DNA of 64,000 bases from Serratia liquefaciens ATCC 27592 (GCF_000422085.1 NC_021741.1:3782001-3846000), one strand, 5' to 3'; positions 46,671-57,703 are shown, numbered from the stretch's first letter. The notes: a model not told the origin generated them from the sequence alone. Numbers and translations: made by a program.

Positions 46671-49600
46671 AATTCTTCGCCCTGTTCATCTACCGACCGG
46701 TGGCCACCACGCTGCTGACGTTGGCAATTGCCATCAGCGGTGTGATTGGTTTTAGCCTGTTGCCAGTATCGCCGCTGCCACAGGTCGACTATCCGGTGAT
46801 TTCGATCAGCGCTTCGTTGCCGGGGGCCGATCCGGAAACCATGGCCTCGTCGGTAGCTACACCGCTGGAACGCGCTCTGGGCCGGATAGCCGGGGTCAAT
46901 GAAATGACCTCGATGAGTTCACTCGGCAGCACCCGGGTCATTTTGCAGTTCGATCTCGACCGTGATATCAACGGCGCGGCCCGTGACGTGCAGGCGGCGA
47001 TCAACGCGGCGCAAAGCCTGTTGCCCACCGGTATGCCGAGCCGCCCGAGCTACCGTAAGGTCAATCCGTCAGACGCGCCAATCATGATCCTGACGCTGAC
47101 CTCCGACACCTACAGCCAGGGCCAGCTTTACGACTTCGCCTCGACTCAGCTGGCGCAAAAAATCGCCCAGACCGAAGGGGTGGGCGACGTCTCGGTGGGC
47201 GGCAGTTCGCTGCCTGCGGTACGTGTCGAACTTAACCCAAGCGCGCTGTTCAATCAGGGGATATCGCTCGATGCGGTGCGCCAAACCATCAATGATGCCA
47301 ACGTACGCAGACCGCAGGGTTCGGTAGACAATCAGCAGCAGCGCTGGCAGATTCAGGCCAACGATGAATTGAAAACCGCCGAGGCTTACCGCCCGCTGAT
47401 TATCCACTACAACAACGGCGCGGCGGTACGCCTGAGCGACGTGGCCGAGATCAAAGACTCGGTACAGGACGTACGCAACGCCGGGATGACCAACGCCAAA
47501 CCGGCGATTATTCTGGCCATCAGCCGGGCACCGGACGCCAACATCATCGAAACCGTCGATCGCATTCGCGCCGAATTGCCCGCCTTGCAAGACAACATCC
47601 CGGCGTCCATTCAATTGAATATCGCGCAGGACCGCTCGCCAACCATCCGCGCCTCGCTGGCGGAAGTGGAACAGTCGCTGGTGATCGCCATTGGGCTGGT
47701 GATATTGGTGGTGTTCATCTTCCTGCGGTCCGGGCGCGCGACGCTGATCCCGGCGGTGGCAGTACCGGTGTCGCTGATCGGCTCTTTTGCCGCGATGTAC
47801 CTGTGCGGCTTCAGCCTGAATAACCTGTCGCTGATGGCGCTGACCATCGCCACCGGCTTTGTGGTCGATGATGCCATCGTGGTGCTGGAAAATATTTCGC
47901 GCCACGTCGAAGCCGGCATGAAACCGCTCAACGCCGCGTTGCAGGGGGTTCGGGAGGTCGGCTTTACCGTGCTGTCGATGAGCGTGTCGCTGGTGGCGGT
48001 ATTTATCCCGCTGCTGCTGATGGAAGGCCTGCCCGGCAGGCTGTTCCGCGAGTTTGCCGTCACTCTGTCAGTCTCGATCGGGCTGTCGTTGATTATCTCT
48101 CTGACGCTGACGCCGATGATGTGCGCCTACCTGCTGCGTCACCAGCCGCCGCGAGCGCAGCGGCGCATTCGTGGTTTCGGTAAAATGCTGCTGGCGCTGC
48201 AAAAAGGCTATGGACGCTCGCTGAGCTGGGTGCTTGGCCATTCACGCTGGGTATTGGCCCTATTTCTCGCCACCATCGCGCTCAATGTCTGGCTGTATAT
48301 CAGCATTCCGAAAACCTTCTTCCCGGAGCAGGACACCGGCCGACTGATGGGCTTTATCCAGGCAGACCAGAGCATCTCCTTCCAGGCTATGCGCGTTAAG
48401 CTGGAAGATTTCATGAAGATCGTGCGTGAAGATCCGGATGTGGAAAACGTCACCGGTTTCACCGGCGGTTCACGCACCAACAGCGGATCGATGTTTATCT
48501 CGTTAAAACCGCTGTCAGTGCGCAGCGACGATGCACAGAAAGTGATTGCCCGGCTGCGTGCCCGGTTAGCGAAAGAACCAGGAGCCAGTCTGTTCCTGAT
48601 GGCGGTGCAGGATATCCGCGTCGGCGGCCGGCAGGCTAACGCCAGTTACCAGTACACGCTGTTGGCGGACGATCTCGCCGCGCTACGCGAATGGGAACCG
48701 AAAATTCGTATTGCGCTGGCTGCACTGCCAGAGCTGGCAGACGTCAACTCCGATCAACAGGACAAAGGTTCAGAAATGGATCTGGTTTACGATCGCGAGA
48801 CCATGGCCCGTTTGGGTATTTCAGTTTCCGATGCCAACAACCTGCTGAATAACGCCTTTGGCCAACGTCAGATTTCGACTATCTATCAACCGCTCAATCA
48901 GTACAAAGTGGTGATGGAAGTCGCCCCCCCATACACCCAGGACGTCAGTTCACTGGACAAAATGTTTGTGATCAACAAAGACGACAAGGCAATCCCGCTG
49001 TCCTACTTTGCCAGTTGGCGGCCCGCCAATGCACCGTTGTCGGTCAATCATCAGGGCCTGTCGGCCGCGTCGACTATTTCGTTTAACCTGCCGGATGGCG
49101 GCAGCCTGTCGGACGCCACCTCCGCCGTAGAGCGAACCATGACGGCGCTCGGCGTGCCTTCCACCGTACGCGGCGCTTTTGCCGGGACCGCCCAGGTGTT
49201 CCAGGAAACGCTGAAATCTCAGTTGCTGCTGATCGCCGCCGCCATCGCTACTGTGTATATCGTGCTGGGCATTCTTTATGAAAGTTACATTCATCCGCTG
49301 ACCATTCTGTCCACCCTGCCTTCCGCCGGGGTGGGTGCCCTGCTGGCGCTGGAGCTGTTCGGTGCGCCGTTCAGCCTGATAGCGTTGATAGGCATTATGC
49401 TGTTGATCGGTATCGTGAAGAAAAACGCCATCATGATGGTCGATTTTGCCCTCGACGCGCAGCGCAATGGCGGCATCAGCGCACATGACGCCATTTTCCA
49501 GGCGTGCCTGCTGCGCTTCAGGCCAATCATGATGACCACCCTGGCGGCGCTGTTTGGCGCATTGCCGCTGGTGTTGACCCACGGCGACGGCGCCGAGCTG

Positions 49601-49747
49601 CGCCAACCGCTCGGCATCACCATCGCCGGCGGCCTGATCGTCAGCCAGCTGTTGACGCTGTACACCACCCCGGTGGTGTACCTGTATTTTGACCGGCTGC
49701 AGATGAAATTCCGTCGCGGCAAGAAACTGGATCCATTGCCCCAATAA
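46667..49747 (+). CDS. mdtC: RND multidrug transporter MdtC
   Basis: MdtC partners MdtB in the heteromeric pump; in E. coli the two are both needed and are not interchangeable. It starts with GTG overlapping the mdtB stop by four bases, implying coupled translation. The 1026 residues mirror MdtB with 12 membrane segments, the [26 protein letters not shown] helix-4 motif (about 388-413) and [15 protein letters not shown] near residue 920. Length matches E. coli (1025). Confidence 0.96.
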   Translation: MKFFALFIYRPVATTLLTLAIAISGVIGFSLLPVSPLPQVDYPVISISASLPGADPETMASSVATPLERALGRIAGVNEMTSMSSLGSTRVILQFDLDRDINGAARDVQAAINAAQSLLPTGMPSRPSYRKVNPSDAPIMILTLTSDTYSQGQLYDFASTQLAQKIAQTEGVGDVSVGGSSLPAVRVELNPSALFNQGISLDAVRQTINDANVRRPQGSVDNQQQRWQIQANDELKTAEAYRPLIIHYNNGAAVRLSDVAEIKDSVQDVRNAGMTNAKPAIILAISRAPDANIIETVDRIRAELPALQDNIPASIQLNIAQDRSPTIRASLAEVEQSLVIAIGLVILVVFIFLRSGRATLIPAVAVPVSLIGSFAAMYLCGFSLNNLSLMALTIATGFVVDDAIVVLENISRHVEAGMKPLNAALQGVREVGFTVLSMSVSLVAVFIPLLLMEGLPGRLFREFAVTLSVSIGLSLIISLTLTPMMCAYLLRHQPPRAQRRIRGFGKMLLALQKGYGRSLSWVLGHSRWVLALFLATIALNVWLYISIPKTFFPEQDTGRLMGFIQADQSISFQAMRVKLEDFMKIVREDPDVENVTGFTGGSRTNSGSMFISLKPLSVRSDDAQKVIARLRARLAKEPGASLFLMAVQDIRVGGRQANASYQYTLLADDLAALREWEPKIRIALAALPELADVNSDQQDKGSEMDLVYDRETMARLGISVSDANNLLNNAFGQRQISTIYQPLNQYKVVMEVAPPYTQDVSSLDKMFVINKDDKAIPLSYFASWRPANAPLSVNHQGLSAASTISFNLPDGGSLSDATSAVERTMTALGVPSTVRGAFAGTAQVFQETLKSQLLLIAAAIATVYIVLGILYESYIHPLTILSTLPSAGVGALLALELFGAPFSLIALIGIMLLIGIVKKNAIMMVDFALDAQRNGGISAHDAIFQACLLRFRPIMMTTLAALFGALPLVLTHGDGAELRQPLGITIAGGLIVSQLLTLYTTPVVYLYFDRLQMKFRRGKKLDPLPQ

Positions 49748-49757
49748 TGGCCACCCG

Positions 49758-51188
49758 ATGCTGATAAAACACACCGCCTCCGTACAATGGCAACTTTGGA
49801 TCGTGGCGTTCGGCTTCTTTATGCAGACGCTGGACACCACTATCGTCAACACCGCCCTGCCGTCGATGGCCGTCAGCCTGGGGGAGAACCCGCTGCGCAT
49901 GCAGTCGGTGATTGTCTCCTATGTGCTGACGGTGGCGGTGATGCTGCCTGCCAGCGGCTGGTTGGCGGATCGATTTGGGGTGCAGCGGGTGTTCTTCAGC
50001 GCCATAGTGTTGTTTACTCTGGGGTCCATTCTGTGCGCCCGTTCTGAGACGCTGAATGAGCTGATCGCCTCGCGCGTGATCCAGGGCATCGGCGGCGCCA
50101 TGATGGTACCGGTGGGTCGCCTGACGGTGATGAAAATCGTCCCGCGCGAACAGTATATGGCCGCGATGACCTTCGTCACCCTGCCCGGCCAAATTGGCCC
50201 GTTAATGGGGCCGGCGTTGGGCGGTTTTCTGGTGCAGTACGCCAGTTGGCACTGGATTTTCCTGATCAATATCCCGGTGGGGATCGCCGGTGCCATCGCC
50301 ACGTTGCTGCTGATGCCCAATTACCGCATGCAGACCCGTCGCTTCGACATCAGCGGCTTTATCATGCTGGCGATCGGCATGGCGACGCTGACGCTGGCGC
50401 TCGACGGCCACAAAGGGATGGGGCTCTCCTCTCCCGCCATCGCCGCGCTGGTGGTTGCCGGCATCGCGGCACTGGCGGGTTACTGGTGGCATGCGCATGG
50501 CAACAGCCGCGCATTGTTCTCACTGCGGTTATTCAAAACCCAAACCTATAAAGTGGGGCTGACGGCCAGCCTGCTGGGCCGTATCGGCAGCGGCATGTTG
50601 CCCTTTATGACACCGCTGTTTATGCAGGTCGGCATGGGCTTCTCCCCGTTCCACGCCGGGCTGATGATGATCCCGATGATTATCGGCAGCATGGGAATGA
50701 AACGCATTGTGGTGCGGGTGGTTAACCGCTTCGGTTACCGTAACGTGCTGGTTGCCGCCACGCTGATGCTGGCGTTGATCAGCCTGAGTTTCCCGCTGGT
50801 GGCGATGCTGGGCTGGATCTGGCTGCTGCCGGTAGTACTGTTCTTCCAGGGCATGGTCAACTCATTGCGCTTCTCGGCCATGAACACCCTGACGCTGAAA
50901 GATCTGCCGGATCGGCTGGCCAGCAGCGGCAACAGCCTGCTGTCGATGGTGATGCAGCTGTCGATGAGCCTTGGCGTCAGCATCGCCGGTATTCTGATCG
51001 GCAGCTTTGCCCATCATCAGGTGGTTACCGACAGCCCGGCCATCCATAGCGCATTTATTTACAGCTACTGTTGCATGGCGTTGATCATCGCGCTGCCCGC
51101 GCTGGCCTTCGCCCGCGTTCCGGCTGATACCGCCCCCAACCGTACGCTGACCAAAGAGCCGGGGACCGGCTCCACGAGGTTGCAATAA
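49758..51188 (+). CDS. mdtD: MFS transporter MdtD (IceT-like)
   Basis: This 476-residue 14-segment DHA2-type major-facilitator protein has the motif C-like and N-terminal [14 protein letters not shown] (about 26-39), the drug:H+ antiporter hallmark. In E. coli it is not needed for the multidrug phenotype of MdtABC and has been linked to iron-citrate export. It is fourth in the operon, 10 bases after mdtC, and its TAA overlaps the baeS ATG by one base. Confidence 0.93.
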   Translation: MLIKHTASVQWQLWIVAFGFFMQTLDTTIVNTALPSMAVSLGENPLRMQSVIVSYVLTVAVMLPASGWLADRFGVQRVFFSAIVLFTLGSILCARSETLNELIASRVIQGIGGAMMVPVGRLTVMKIVPREQYMAAMTFVTLPGQIGPLMGPALGGFLVQYASWHWIFLINIPVGIAGAIATLLLMPNYRMQTRRFDISGFIMLAIGMATLTLALDGHKGMGLSSPAIAALVVAGIAALAGYWWHAHGNSRALFSLRLFKTQTYKVGLTASLLGRIGSGMLPFMTPLFMQVGMGFSPFHAGLMMIPMIIGSMGMKRIVVRVVNRFGYRNVLVAATLMLALISLSFPLVAMLGWIWLLPVVLFFQGMVNSLRFSAMNTLTLKDLPDRLASSGNSLLSMVMQLSMSLGVSIAGILIGSFAHHQVVTDSPAIHSAFIYSYCCMALIIALPALAFARVPADTAPNRTLTKEPGTGSTRLQ

Positions 51189-52570
51189 TGAAAATAGGCA
51201 TCACCGGCAAGCTGTTCATGGCCATTTTCGCCACCTGCATGTTGGTGCTCATTACCATGCATTGGGGCGTTCGCATCAGCTTCGAGCGCGGTTTTATCGA
51301 CTACATCAAAAACAGCAACGAGCAGCGCATCAACATGCTGAGCGAAGCATTGGAAGAACAGTACAGTCGTCACGGTAACTGGGTTTTTCTGCGTAATAAC
51401 GATCAGGTGATTTACCAGATCATGCGTTCGTTCGAACAAAACAGCGACAGCAGCCACAATTTGCCGCCCAAAGGCTGGCGCACCCAGTTTTGGGTGGTGG
51501 ACAGCCAGTACAACCGGCTGGTGGGGCACTCCGGCCCGGTACCGAAGGAGGGTCCGCGTCATCCGATTCGCTACAACAATGAAATCGTCGGCTGGGTAAT
51601 TACGACGCCCATAGAGAGGCTGACACGTAATACCGACATCAGTTTCGATCAGCAGCAAAGACGCACCAGTTGGATGATTGTCGCCCTGTCCACCCTGCTG
51701 GCAGCGGCGGTCACCTGGCTGATGTCGCGCGGGTTGCTGGCGCCGGTCAAACGGCTGGTAGCCGGTACCCACCGGCTGGCGGCTGGCGATTTCAGCACCC
51801 GCGTAGCCGTCAGCAGCCAGGATGAACTGGGTCGGCTGGCGCATGACTTCAACCAGCTCGCTACCTCATTGGAAAAAAATGAGCAGATGCGCCGCGCCGT
51901 GATGGCCGACGTCTCGCACGAGTTGCGTACCCCGCTGGCGGTGCTGCGCGGTGAGCTGGAGGCGCTGCAGGACGGCGTACGTCAGCCTACGGCTGCTTCG
52001 CTGGGATCCTTGCAGGCCGAAGTCTCCACCCTGACCAAACTGGTGGACGATCTGCATCAACTGTCGTTATCCGATCTCGGTGCGCTCGCCTACCGTAAAT
52101 CGCAGGTTGATTGCGTGCATTTACTGCAAATCGCGGTTGCCAGCTTCCGCGAGCGTTTTCACGCCAAAGGGTTGGACATCGAGACCCAACTGCCAGAACA
52201 GGCACCGCTGTTTGGTGACCCGGACAGGCTTAACCAACTATTCAACAACCTGCTGGAAAACAGCCTGCGTTACACCGACGCCGGTGGCAAGCTGGAGATT
52301 GGCGCCCAGACGCAGCCAGGCCGCCTGCTGATTTACTGGCAGGATAGCGCACCGGGCGTCAATGACGATCAGTTGGCGCGCATTTTCGAACGTTTTTACC
52401 GTACCGAAGGTTCGCGTAACCGCGCCAGTGGCGGCTCCGGTCTGGGGTTGTCAATCTGTCAAAACATAGTGGAAGCACACAACGGGACGATCTACGCCCA
52501 GCACTCGCCTTTGGGCGGCGTGCGGATTACAGTAGAATTCGCCACCCCGGTAATGAATAAGGCGTCATGA
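51188..52570 (+). CDS. baeS: Envelope-stress sensor kinase BaeS
   Basis: BaeS senses spheroplasting, indole, flavonoids and misfolded pilins and phosphorylates BaeR. The 460-residue protein has two membrane segments (about 11-30 and 160-180) flanking a periplasmic sensor, then a HAMP domain (about 180-235), the H-box [18 protein letters not shown] (His near 243), the N-box [12 protein letters not shown] and the G-box [10 protein letters not shown]. It overlaps mdtD by one base and baeR by four. Confidence 0.96.
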   Translation: MKIGITGKLFMAIFATCMLVLITMHWGVRISFERGFIDYIKNSNEQRINMLSEALEEQYSRHGNWVFLRNNDQVIYQIMRSFEQNSDSSHNLPPKGWRTQFWVVDSQYNRLVGHSGPVPKEGPRHPIRYNNEIVGWVITTPIERLTRNTDISFDQQQRRTSWMIVALSTLLAAAVTWLMSRGLLAPVKRLVAGTHRLAAGDFSTRVAVSSQDELGRLAHDFNQLATSLEKNEQMRRAVMADVSHELRTPLAVLRGELEALQDGVRQPTAASLGSLQAEVSTLTKLVDDLHQLSLSDLGALAYRKSQVDCVHLLQIAVASFRERFHAKGLDIETQLPEQAPLFGDPDRLNQLFNNLLENSLRYTDAGGKLEIGAQTQPGRLLIYWQDSAPGVNDDQLARIFERFYRTEGSRNRASGGSGLGLSICQNIVEAHNGTIYAQHSPLGGVRITVEFATPVMNKAS

Positions 52571-53286
52571 TGGAAACCCAGAATCAACCGTTGCAAATTA
52601 TGATTGTTGAAGATGAGCCCAAGCTCGGCCAACTGCTGGTGGACTACCTGCAAGCGGCGGGATATGCCACGCGCTGGCTGACCAACGGCAGCGAGGTGGT
52701 CCCGGCGGTACATGAACATTCGCCGGCGCTGATCCTGTTGGATCTGATGCTGCCGGGCAGCGATGGGTTAACGGTATGCCGAGAACTGCGCCGTTTCACC
52801 GATATTCCGGTGGTGATGGTGACGGCAAAAATTGAAGAGATCGACCGCCTGCTGGGGCTGGAGATCGGTGCAGACGATTATATCTGCAAACCTTACAGCC
52901 CGCGTGAAGTGGTTGCGCGCGTAAAAACCATTTTGCGCCGCTGCTATCGCCCATTGGACAATATGCAGGAAGAAACGCAGCTTCACATTGACGAACCGCG
53001 CTTTCAGGCCAGCTATCAGGGGCAGATGCTGGATCTCACTCCGGCGGAGTTTCGCCTGCTGAAAACCCTGGCCAGCCAGCCGGGCAACGTGTTCTCGCGC
53101 GAGCAGCTGCTGAATAATCTGTATGACGACTACCGGGTGGTGACCGACCGTACCATCGACAGCCACATCAAAAACCTGCGGCGCAAACTGGAGCTGATCG
53201 ACGGCGAGAAATCATTTATCCGCTCCGTGTACGGCGTCGGTTACCGCTGGGAGTCCGAACCTTGCCGCCTGGTGAACGGGCTTTAA
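52567..53286 (+). CDS. baeR: Response regulator BaeR
   Basis: BaeR is an OmpR-type regulator activated by BaeS. It controls mdtABCD, acrD and spy in E. coli. The 239-residue protein has a receiver domain with acidic cluster EDE (about 15-17), phosphorylated Asp about 59 in [10 protein letters not shown] and the conserved Thr/Lys in VMVTAK. The winged-helix output domain (about 135-235) has [15 protein letters not shown]. It is the last gene of the operon and is followed by vapBC on the opposite strand. Confidence 0.96.
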   Translation: MMETQNQPLQIMIVEDEPKLGQLLVDYLQAAGYATRWLTNGSEVVPAVHEHSPALILLDLMLPGSDGLTVCRELRRFTDIPVVMVTAKIEEIDRLLGLEIGADDYICKPYSPREVVARVKTILRRCYRPLDNMQEETQLHIDEPRFQASYQGQMLDLTPAEFRLLKTLASQPGNVFSREQLLNNLYDDYRVVTDRTIDSHIKNLRRKLELIDGEKSFIRSVYGVGYRWESEPCRLVNGL

Positions 53287-53292
53287 TCGGCC

Positions 53293-53679
53293 CTAGGTCC
53301 AGTCTTCTACCGTCAGGCCTGGCACCATGGCAAACGCCCGGTCGTTAGTCACTATTGTCGCTCCGCGGCTCTGCGCGTGGGCGGCAATAAGCTGATCCAG
53401 GGCCCCCATCACCCGCCCCTTTTGCGTCATTTCCGCCCGCAGCGTGCCATAGCAATGCGCGGCTTCACTGTCCCAGGCATATACCGTCACGGAATCAAGA
53501 AATGCCGCGACCGTCGCTTTCAGCGCAAGGTTCTGCCGCTTGGCTACGCCATAAAGCAGTTCCGCCTGCGTAATGCTGGAAATGCATACCGCAGAAGGCG
53601 GGATTTTTTCCATTAGGCTCAGCAAGCGGGGATGCCGACGGAACAGTTGGCTGACCGTATTGGTGTCAAACATATACAT
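53293..53679 (-). CDS. vapC: VapC toxin, PIN-domain ribonuclease
   Basis: This 128-residue PIN-domain endoribonuclease has the four acidic active-site residues in place: Asp5 in MYMFDTN, Glu40 in TQAELLYG, Asp95 in ALDQLIAAHA and Asp113 in VTNDRAF. VapC toxins typically cleave initiator tRNA or rRNA; the target here is unknown. It starts 2 bases after vapB ends, a compact operon layout. The module lies between baeR and yegP, which are adjacent in E. coli. Confidence 0.94.
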   Translation of the reverse strand: MYMFDTNTVSQLFRRHPRLLSLMEKIPPSAVCISSITQAELLYGVAKRQNLALKATVAAFLDSVTVYAWDSEAAHCYGTLRAEMTQKGRVMGALDQLIAAHAQSRGATIVTNDRAFAMVPGLTVEDWT

Positions 53680-53681
53680 GC

Positions 53682-53945
53682 TTACTCTTCCCCGGCGAAC
53701 GGATCGCGGGTGGCACTGCCCTGCTGACGTTCATCAGCCGCCAGAAAGTCATGCGGTACCTGCGTTTTTTCGATCATTTGCAGCAGCGGAGCCCAGCTGT
53801 CAGGTTTGGCCGGATATTTAGATAAAATCACGTTTCCCTCCCGATCGCGGCGGATATACACACGATCTGTATCAAATTCGAATTCCACGGGTAACCTCAC
53901 CGCCTGATTTCTGCCGTTTTTAAACAGTTTCGCGACCCTTTCCAT
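53682..53945 (-). CDS. vapB: VapB antitoxin, AbrB-type
   Basis: This 87-residue antitoxin has an N-terminal SpoVT/AbrB swapped-hairpin DNA-binding domain (MERVAKLFKNGRNQAVRLPVEF, read in parts) and an acidic C-terminal tail (DPFAGEE) that would cover VapC. ATG 53945 is preferred over 53951, because AAGGGG then has normal 7-8 nt spacing. A longer frame to 54119 has no homology. A 16-bp perfect inverted repeat lies directly upstream and overlaps the ribosome binding site. Confidence 0.92.
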   Translation of the reverse strand: MERVAKLFKNGRNQAVRLPVEFEFDTDRVYIRRDREGNVILSKYPAKPDSWAPLLQMIEKTQVPHDFLAADERQQGSATRDPFAGEE

Positions 53946-53952
53946 TTCCATC

Positions 53953-53994
53953 CCCCTTAACAGGCATAGGCCTAAGCATATGCCTGTTAAGGGG
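53953..53994. promoter_or_regulatory. Probable VapBC operator (16-bp inverted repeat)
   Basis: CCCCTTAACAGGCATA at 53953-53968 and its exact reverse complement at 53979-53994 flank a 10-base spacer. The repeat covers the vapB ribosome binding site and likely promoter, the usual place for autoregulation by the VapBC complex. It could equally form an mRNA hairpin that hides the ribosome binding site. The DNA from 53995 to 54296 shows no further gene. Confidence 0.75.
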
Positions 53995-54296
53995 AGATGC
54001 CAATATGCGGTGCTTATTTTTTGACCGCAATAATGCAACGGCCTCACCCTAGCCTTCCCAGGTTGCGGTTGAAATACTGCGGGCTCAAGAATGCGGCGGG
54101 CTGCGCAAACTTTCGGCATGACAATCCCCCGTTAGCTTCCCGTGCTACAGCAGTATCCGCTGCACAAAACTCCCTGTCAGCGCAAAAAAATGGCGTTTTT
54201 TTTGCGCTACCCTTCTCAAGTCCGGTTTATTAGCCGCTCAATTTCAAGCCATTGGCTACACTTACATCACTAATCGGAACCCACAGGAGAAGAACC

Positions 54297-54635
54297 ATGG
54301 CAATCGGTCACTATGAGCTGAAAAAAGCAAAGAATGGGCAATACCACTTCAACCTGAAAGCCAGCAATGGCGAAATCATTCTGGCCAGCGAGATGTACGC
54401 CAGCAAGGCCTCGGCGGAGAATGGCATTGCCTCGGTGCAAACCAATTCCCCCCACGAAGCACAATACGAACTCAAGCACAGCACCAGCAATCAGCCTTAT
54501 TTCGTGCTGAAAGCCAAAAACCATCAGGTGATCGGCGTCAGTGAGATGTACAGCTCTGAAACTGCGGCAAAGAACGGTATTCAGTCGGTGATCAAAAACG
54601 GTCCAGCCACCGACGTGCGCGATCTGAGCGCTTAA
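54297..54635 (+). CDS. yegP: DUF1508 protein YegP
   Basis: This 112-residue cytoplasmic protein is built of two copies of a roughly 50-residue beta-beta-beta-alpha repeat, about residues 5-55 and 58-108. Each contains F.LKA.N...I..SEMY.S...A.NGI.SV. This form is typical of YegP; function is unknown. ATG 54297 follows AGGAGAAGAACC; a longer frame from 54252 lacks repeat homology. A strong terminator follows. Confidence 0.93.
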   Translation: MAIGHYELKKAKNGQYHFNLKASNGEIILASEMYASKASAENGIASVQTNSPHEAQYELKHSTSNQPYFVLKAKNHQVIGVSEMYSSETAAKNGIQSVIKNGPATDVRDLSA

Positions 54636-54648
54636 TGCATCTGTAAGG

Positions 54649-54676
54649 CGCGCGATGCCCGCCATCGCGCGTTTTT
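54649..54676 (+). terminator. Rho-independent terminator after yegP
   Basis: CGCGCGATG and CATCGCGCG form a perfect 9-bp stem with a 5-nt loop, followed by TTTTT. Confidence 0.92.
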
Positions 54677-54812
54677 CTTATGACCAGGATCAATCTCCCT
54701 GTAATAAATCCGGTTACCTGCTGATTTCTCGCCGCGCTGCGGCTACAATTCCCCGCTTTTACTGCGCCATTTGGTGGTGTGGTACTGACCTGAAATCAGA
54801 CCGAGACTCATT

Positions 54813-56165
54813 ATGTTTACACCGGAACTCCTCTCCCCAGCCGGCACGCTGAAAAACATGCGTTACGCCTTTGCCTATGGCGCCGACGCGGTTTATGCAG
54901 GCCAGCCGCGTTACAGCCTGCGGGTACGTAACAATGAATTCAACCACGAGAATCTGGCGCAGGGAATTAACGAAGCCCATGCGTTGGGAAAACGCTTCTA
55001 CGTGGTAGTGAATATCGCCCCGCACAATGCCAAGCTGAAAACCTTCCTGCGCGATCTTAAACCCGTGATCGACATGGGTCCGGACGCGCTGATCATGTCC
55101 GATCCCGGCCTGATCATGATGGTACGTGAAGCCTTCCCGCAGATGGATATCCACCTATCGGTGCAGGCAAACGCAGTAAACTGGGCGACGGTAAAATTCT
55201 GGCAGCAAATGGGTCTGACGCGGGTGATCCTGTCGCGTGAACTGTCGCTGGAAGAGATCGCAGAAATCCGCACCCAGGTGCCGGAGATGGAACTGGAAAT
55301 CTTCGTCCACGGTGCGCTGTGCATGGCCTACTCCGGCCGCTGCCTGCTGTCCGGCTATATCAACAAACGCGATCCTAATCAGGGCACCTGCACCAACGCC
55401 TGCCGCTGGCAGTACAAAGCGGAAGAAGGTAAAGAAGACGAGACCGGCAACATCGTGCATATGCATGAACCGATCCCGGTGCAGACCGTCGAGCCGACGC
55501 TGGGCATCGGGGCCCCCACCGACAAGGTGTTCATGCTGTCCGAAGCGCAGAAACCGGGTGAATACATGAGCGCCTTTGAGGATGAACACGGCACTTACAT
55601 CATGAACTCGAAGGATTTGCGCGCCATCCAGCACGTGGAGCGCCTGACGCAACTTGGTGTGCATTCGCTGAAGATTGAAGGCCGCACCAAATCCTTCTAC
55701 TACTGCGCGCGTACCGCGCAGGTCTATCGTCGCGCTATCGATGACGCCGTCGCCGGCAAGCCTTTCGATCCCACTCTGTTGACCACGCTCGAAGGCCTGG
55801 CACATCGGGGTTACACCGAAGGCTTCCTGCGCCGTCACGTACATGAAGCGCAGCAAAACTACGATTACGGTTCATCGCTGTCTGAGCGCCAACAGTTTGT
55901 CGGCGAATTCACCGGGGTACGGCGTGACGGCTGGGCTGAAGTTGATGTGAAAAACAAATTCCTGCTCGGCGACAGCGTAGAAATGATGACCCCAGGAGGT
56001 AACGTCTTGTTTACCCTGGAGAGCATGCAAAATAAGAAAGGTGAAGCGATCGATGTGGCGCCGGGTAACGGCCATATCGTTTATTTGCCGATCCCGCAAG
56101 ATATCGATCTCAATTACGCGTTGCTGATCCGAAATTTGCCGGATACCAATACTCCTGCGGCATAA
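54813..56165 (+). CDS. trhP: tRNA 5-hydroxyuridine modification protein TrhP (YegQ)
   Basis: This peptidase-U32-family protein, with its Fe-S cluster, is needed for prephenate-dependent 5-hydroxyuridine formation at tRNA position 34. The 450-residue protein starts MFTPELLSPAGTLKNMRYAFAYGADAVYAG. It has the U32 signature EIFVHGALCMAYSGRCLLSGYI (about 168-189), with cysteines in CTNACRW and YYCAR supplying further ligands. It follows yegP after a terminator, so it has its own promoter. The small RNA cyaR lies downstream. Confidence 0.95.
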   Translation: MFTPELLSPAGTLKNMRYAFAYGADAVYAGQPRYSLRVRNNEFNHENLAQGINEAHALGKRFYVVVNIAPHNAKLKTFLRDLKPVIDMGPDALIMSDPGLIMMVREAFPQMDIHLSVQANAVNWATVKFWQQMGLTRVILSRELSLEEIAEIRTQVPEMELEIFVHGALCMAYSGRCLLSGYINKRDPNQGTCTNACRWQYKAEEGKEDETGNIVHMHEPIPVQTVEPTLGIGAPTDKVFMLSEAQKPGEYMSAFEDEHGTYIMNSKDLRAIQHVERLTQLGVHSLKIEGRTKSFYYCARTAQVYRRAIDDAVAGKPFDPTLLTTLEGLAHRGYTEGFLRRHVHEAQQNYDYGSSLSERQQFVGEFTGVRRDGWAEVDVKNKFLLGDSVEMMTPGGNVLFTLESMQNKKGEAIDVAPGNGHIVYLPIPQDIDLNYALLIRNLPDTNTPAA

Positions 56166-56204
56166 AATGCAGGGAGTGATCCTTTAATGGCATTTTTTAG
56201 CAAA

Positions 56205-56222
56205 TATTAGAATTGGATCACA
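56205..56222. promoter_or_regulatory. Candidate CRP site upstream of cyaR
   Basis: TTAGA-ATTGGA-TCACA has a perfect right half and a 3-of-5 left half of the CRP consensus TGTGA-N6-TCACA. It lies about 35-45 bases before the expected cyaR 5' end, where E. coli CRP activates the gene. Confidence 0.5.
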
Positions 56223-56252
56223 TCAATTACTCCGCAGCTTGGTTAACATCAG

Positions 56253-56343
56253 GCTGCTTAAAACTAAGAACGAAAAAGATTTGCATAGCAATACTAGGAA
56301 CCACCTCCTTAGCCAGTCCAATCTCCCTTGGACTGGCTTTTTC
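56253..56343 (+). ncRNA. cyaR: Small regulatory RNA CyaR
   Basis: CyaR is an Hfq-dependent, CRP-activated RNA that represses ompX, luxS and nadE in E. coli. The core AGGAACCACCTCCTTAGCC at 56296-56314 is recalled as identical to E. coli CyaR and includes the seed ACCTCCTT. The terminator stem AGCCAGTCCAA/TTGGACTGGCT (56311-56338) encloses TCTCCC, then runs into TTTTTC. The 5' end is placed near GCTGCTTAAAAC by analogy and could be off by about 10 bases. The stem sequence differs from E. coli by compensatory changes. The position after yegQ is the E. coli position. Confidence 0.9.
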
Positions 56344-56637
56344 TTTGCTGTCGTAAAATAATCCTATCTAATATATCCATTAGCTTTCAATTCACTGACT
56401 TGCCTATTTTTCATTACGGCCTGTTGTCATGGCGATATAAAAATAAAGCTACAACGATTAATTAATGCATTAACAAAAACCACTAACTTGCCCACGGATA
56501 TATCTTAATTTAAGTCAATCCTGCAGAAATAATCTCTGCCAGGTCAGGATTAATCAGAATTAACTGAATATTCTGATGGCCTGCCGCCGATGGGTAGTTT
56601 ATCGTTGCCCTATAGTTTACAGCCGGGAGATATCGGA

Positions 56638-57555
56638 ATGCATTCACCAGCACCAGCGCTTCTTATCATTAACGGCAAAGGCGCCGGCAACGACGAGGTT
56701 CGCCTTGCCGTACAAAAGTTGCGAGATGAAGGCCAGCCTCTGCACGTTCGCGTAACCTGGGAACAGGGTGACGCAGCGCGTTACGCACGGGAAGCCTGCC
56801 AACTGGGTGTTAAAACGCTGATTGCCGGCGGTGGTGACGGCACTATCAACGAAGTGGCTGCGGCGCTAACGGCCTTGCCGGCGGCCGGGCGCCCGGTACT
56901 GGGTATTCTGCCGCTGGGCACCGCCAATGACTTTGCCATGGCCTGCAACATTCCTTTGATGCCGGAACAGGCATTGCGGTTGGCAGTAAAAGGCCGCGCG
57001 GTGCCGATAGACCTGGCGAAAGTGAACGATGAACGCTATTTCATCAATATGGCAACCGGCGGATTCGGCACACGCATCACCACCGAAACACCAGAAAAGC
57101 TGAAGGCGGCGCTGGGTGGCGTGTCCTACTTTATCCACGGTTTGTTGCGCATGGATACGCTCAAGGCCGACCGCTGCGAGATCCGCGGGCCGGATTTCCA
57201 CTGGGCAGGTAATGCGTTGGTCATCGGCATCGGCAATGGCAAACAGGCCGGAGGTGGCCAGCAACTCTGCCCGGACGCGCTGATCAACGACGGCTTGCTG
57301 CAACTGCGCCTGTTGATCGCGGATGAACTACTGCCGGCGCTGGTAGCCAGCCTGTTTAACGACGAAGAAAACAAAAACGTCATCAGCGCCGCACTGCCCT
57401 GGTTGGAGATCAAAGCCCCGCACGAGATGACCTTTAACCTCGACGGTGAACCCCTGAAGGGCAAGCATTTTCGCATTGAAGTGTTGCCGCATGCCATTGA
57501 ATGTCGCCTGCCGCCTAACTGCGGGCTGCTGGGTCAAGGCCCTACCCCCGAATAA
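56638..57555 (+). CDS. yegS: Lipid kinase YegS
   Basis: YegS is a diacylglycerol-kinase-type enzyme; the E. coli protein phosphorylates phosphatidylglycerol in vitro. The 305-residue protein has the catalytic-domain nucleotide motif [16 protein letters not shown] (about 62-77), then [10 protein letters not shown] (about 98-107), and the C-terminal beta-sandwich ending [13 protein letters not shown] (about 266-278). ATG 56638 is supported by GGGAGA upstream; a longer frame is unlikely. The 290 bases between cyaR and yegS are A+T-rich and appear non-coding. Confidence 0.94.
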   Translation: MHSPAPALLIINGKGAGNDEVRLAVQKLRDEGQPLHVRVTWEQGDAARYAREACQLGVKTLIAGGGDGTINEVAAALTALPAAGRPVLGILPLGTANDFAMACNIPLMPEQALRLAVKGRAVPIDLAKVNDERYFINMATGGFGTRITTETPEKLKAALGGVSYFIHGLLRMDTLKADRCEIRGPDFHWAGNALVIGIGNGKQAGGGQQLCPDALINDGLLQLRLLIADELLPALVASLFNDEENKNVISAALPWLEIKAPHEMTFNLDGEPLKGKHFRIEVLPHAIECRLPPNCGLLGQGPTPE

Positions 57556-57562
57556 CCTTCTA

Positions 57563-57590
57563 TGGCGCTCACCGGCAAGGCTGAGCGCCA
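57563..57590 (+). terminator. Hairpin after yegS
   Basis: TGGCGCTCA and TGAGCGCCA form a perfect 9-bp stem with a 10-nt loop, 8 bases after the yegS stop. It lacks a T-run. Confidence 0.55.
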
Positions 57591-57691
57591 CTCGTCATAG
57601 CATCAGCCTCTTTCTCCCAAATAATTTACCGCCTGTCGCCTGCACTTTATTCCGCATCGAAATGTGATCCTCTCCGGCAAATTCTTTAAAT

Positions 57692-57703
57692 CATACTTGT
57701 ATG
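57692..57703. promoter_or_regulatory. Candidate GntR-type operator upstream of rspA
   Basis: CATAC-TT-GTATG is a perfect 5-bp inverted repeat 65 bases before the rspA start. The related half-site GTATGGT recurs at 63295-63301, just before the GntR gene rspR. RspR is the natural candidate to bind it. Confidence 0.45.

Noticed and set aside
48950..49900. 316-codon minus-strand frame opposite the end of mdtC
   Set aside because: Crosses the mdtC-mdtD boundary, has biased Gln/His/Arg content and no supporting signals.
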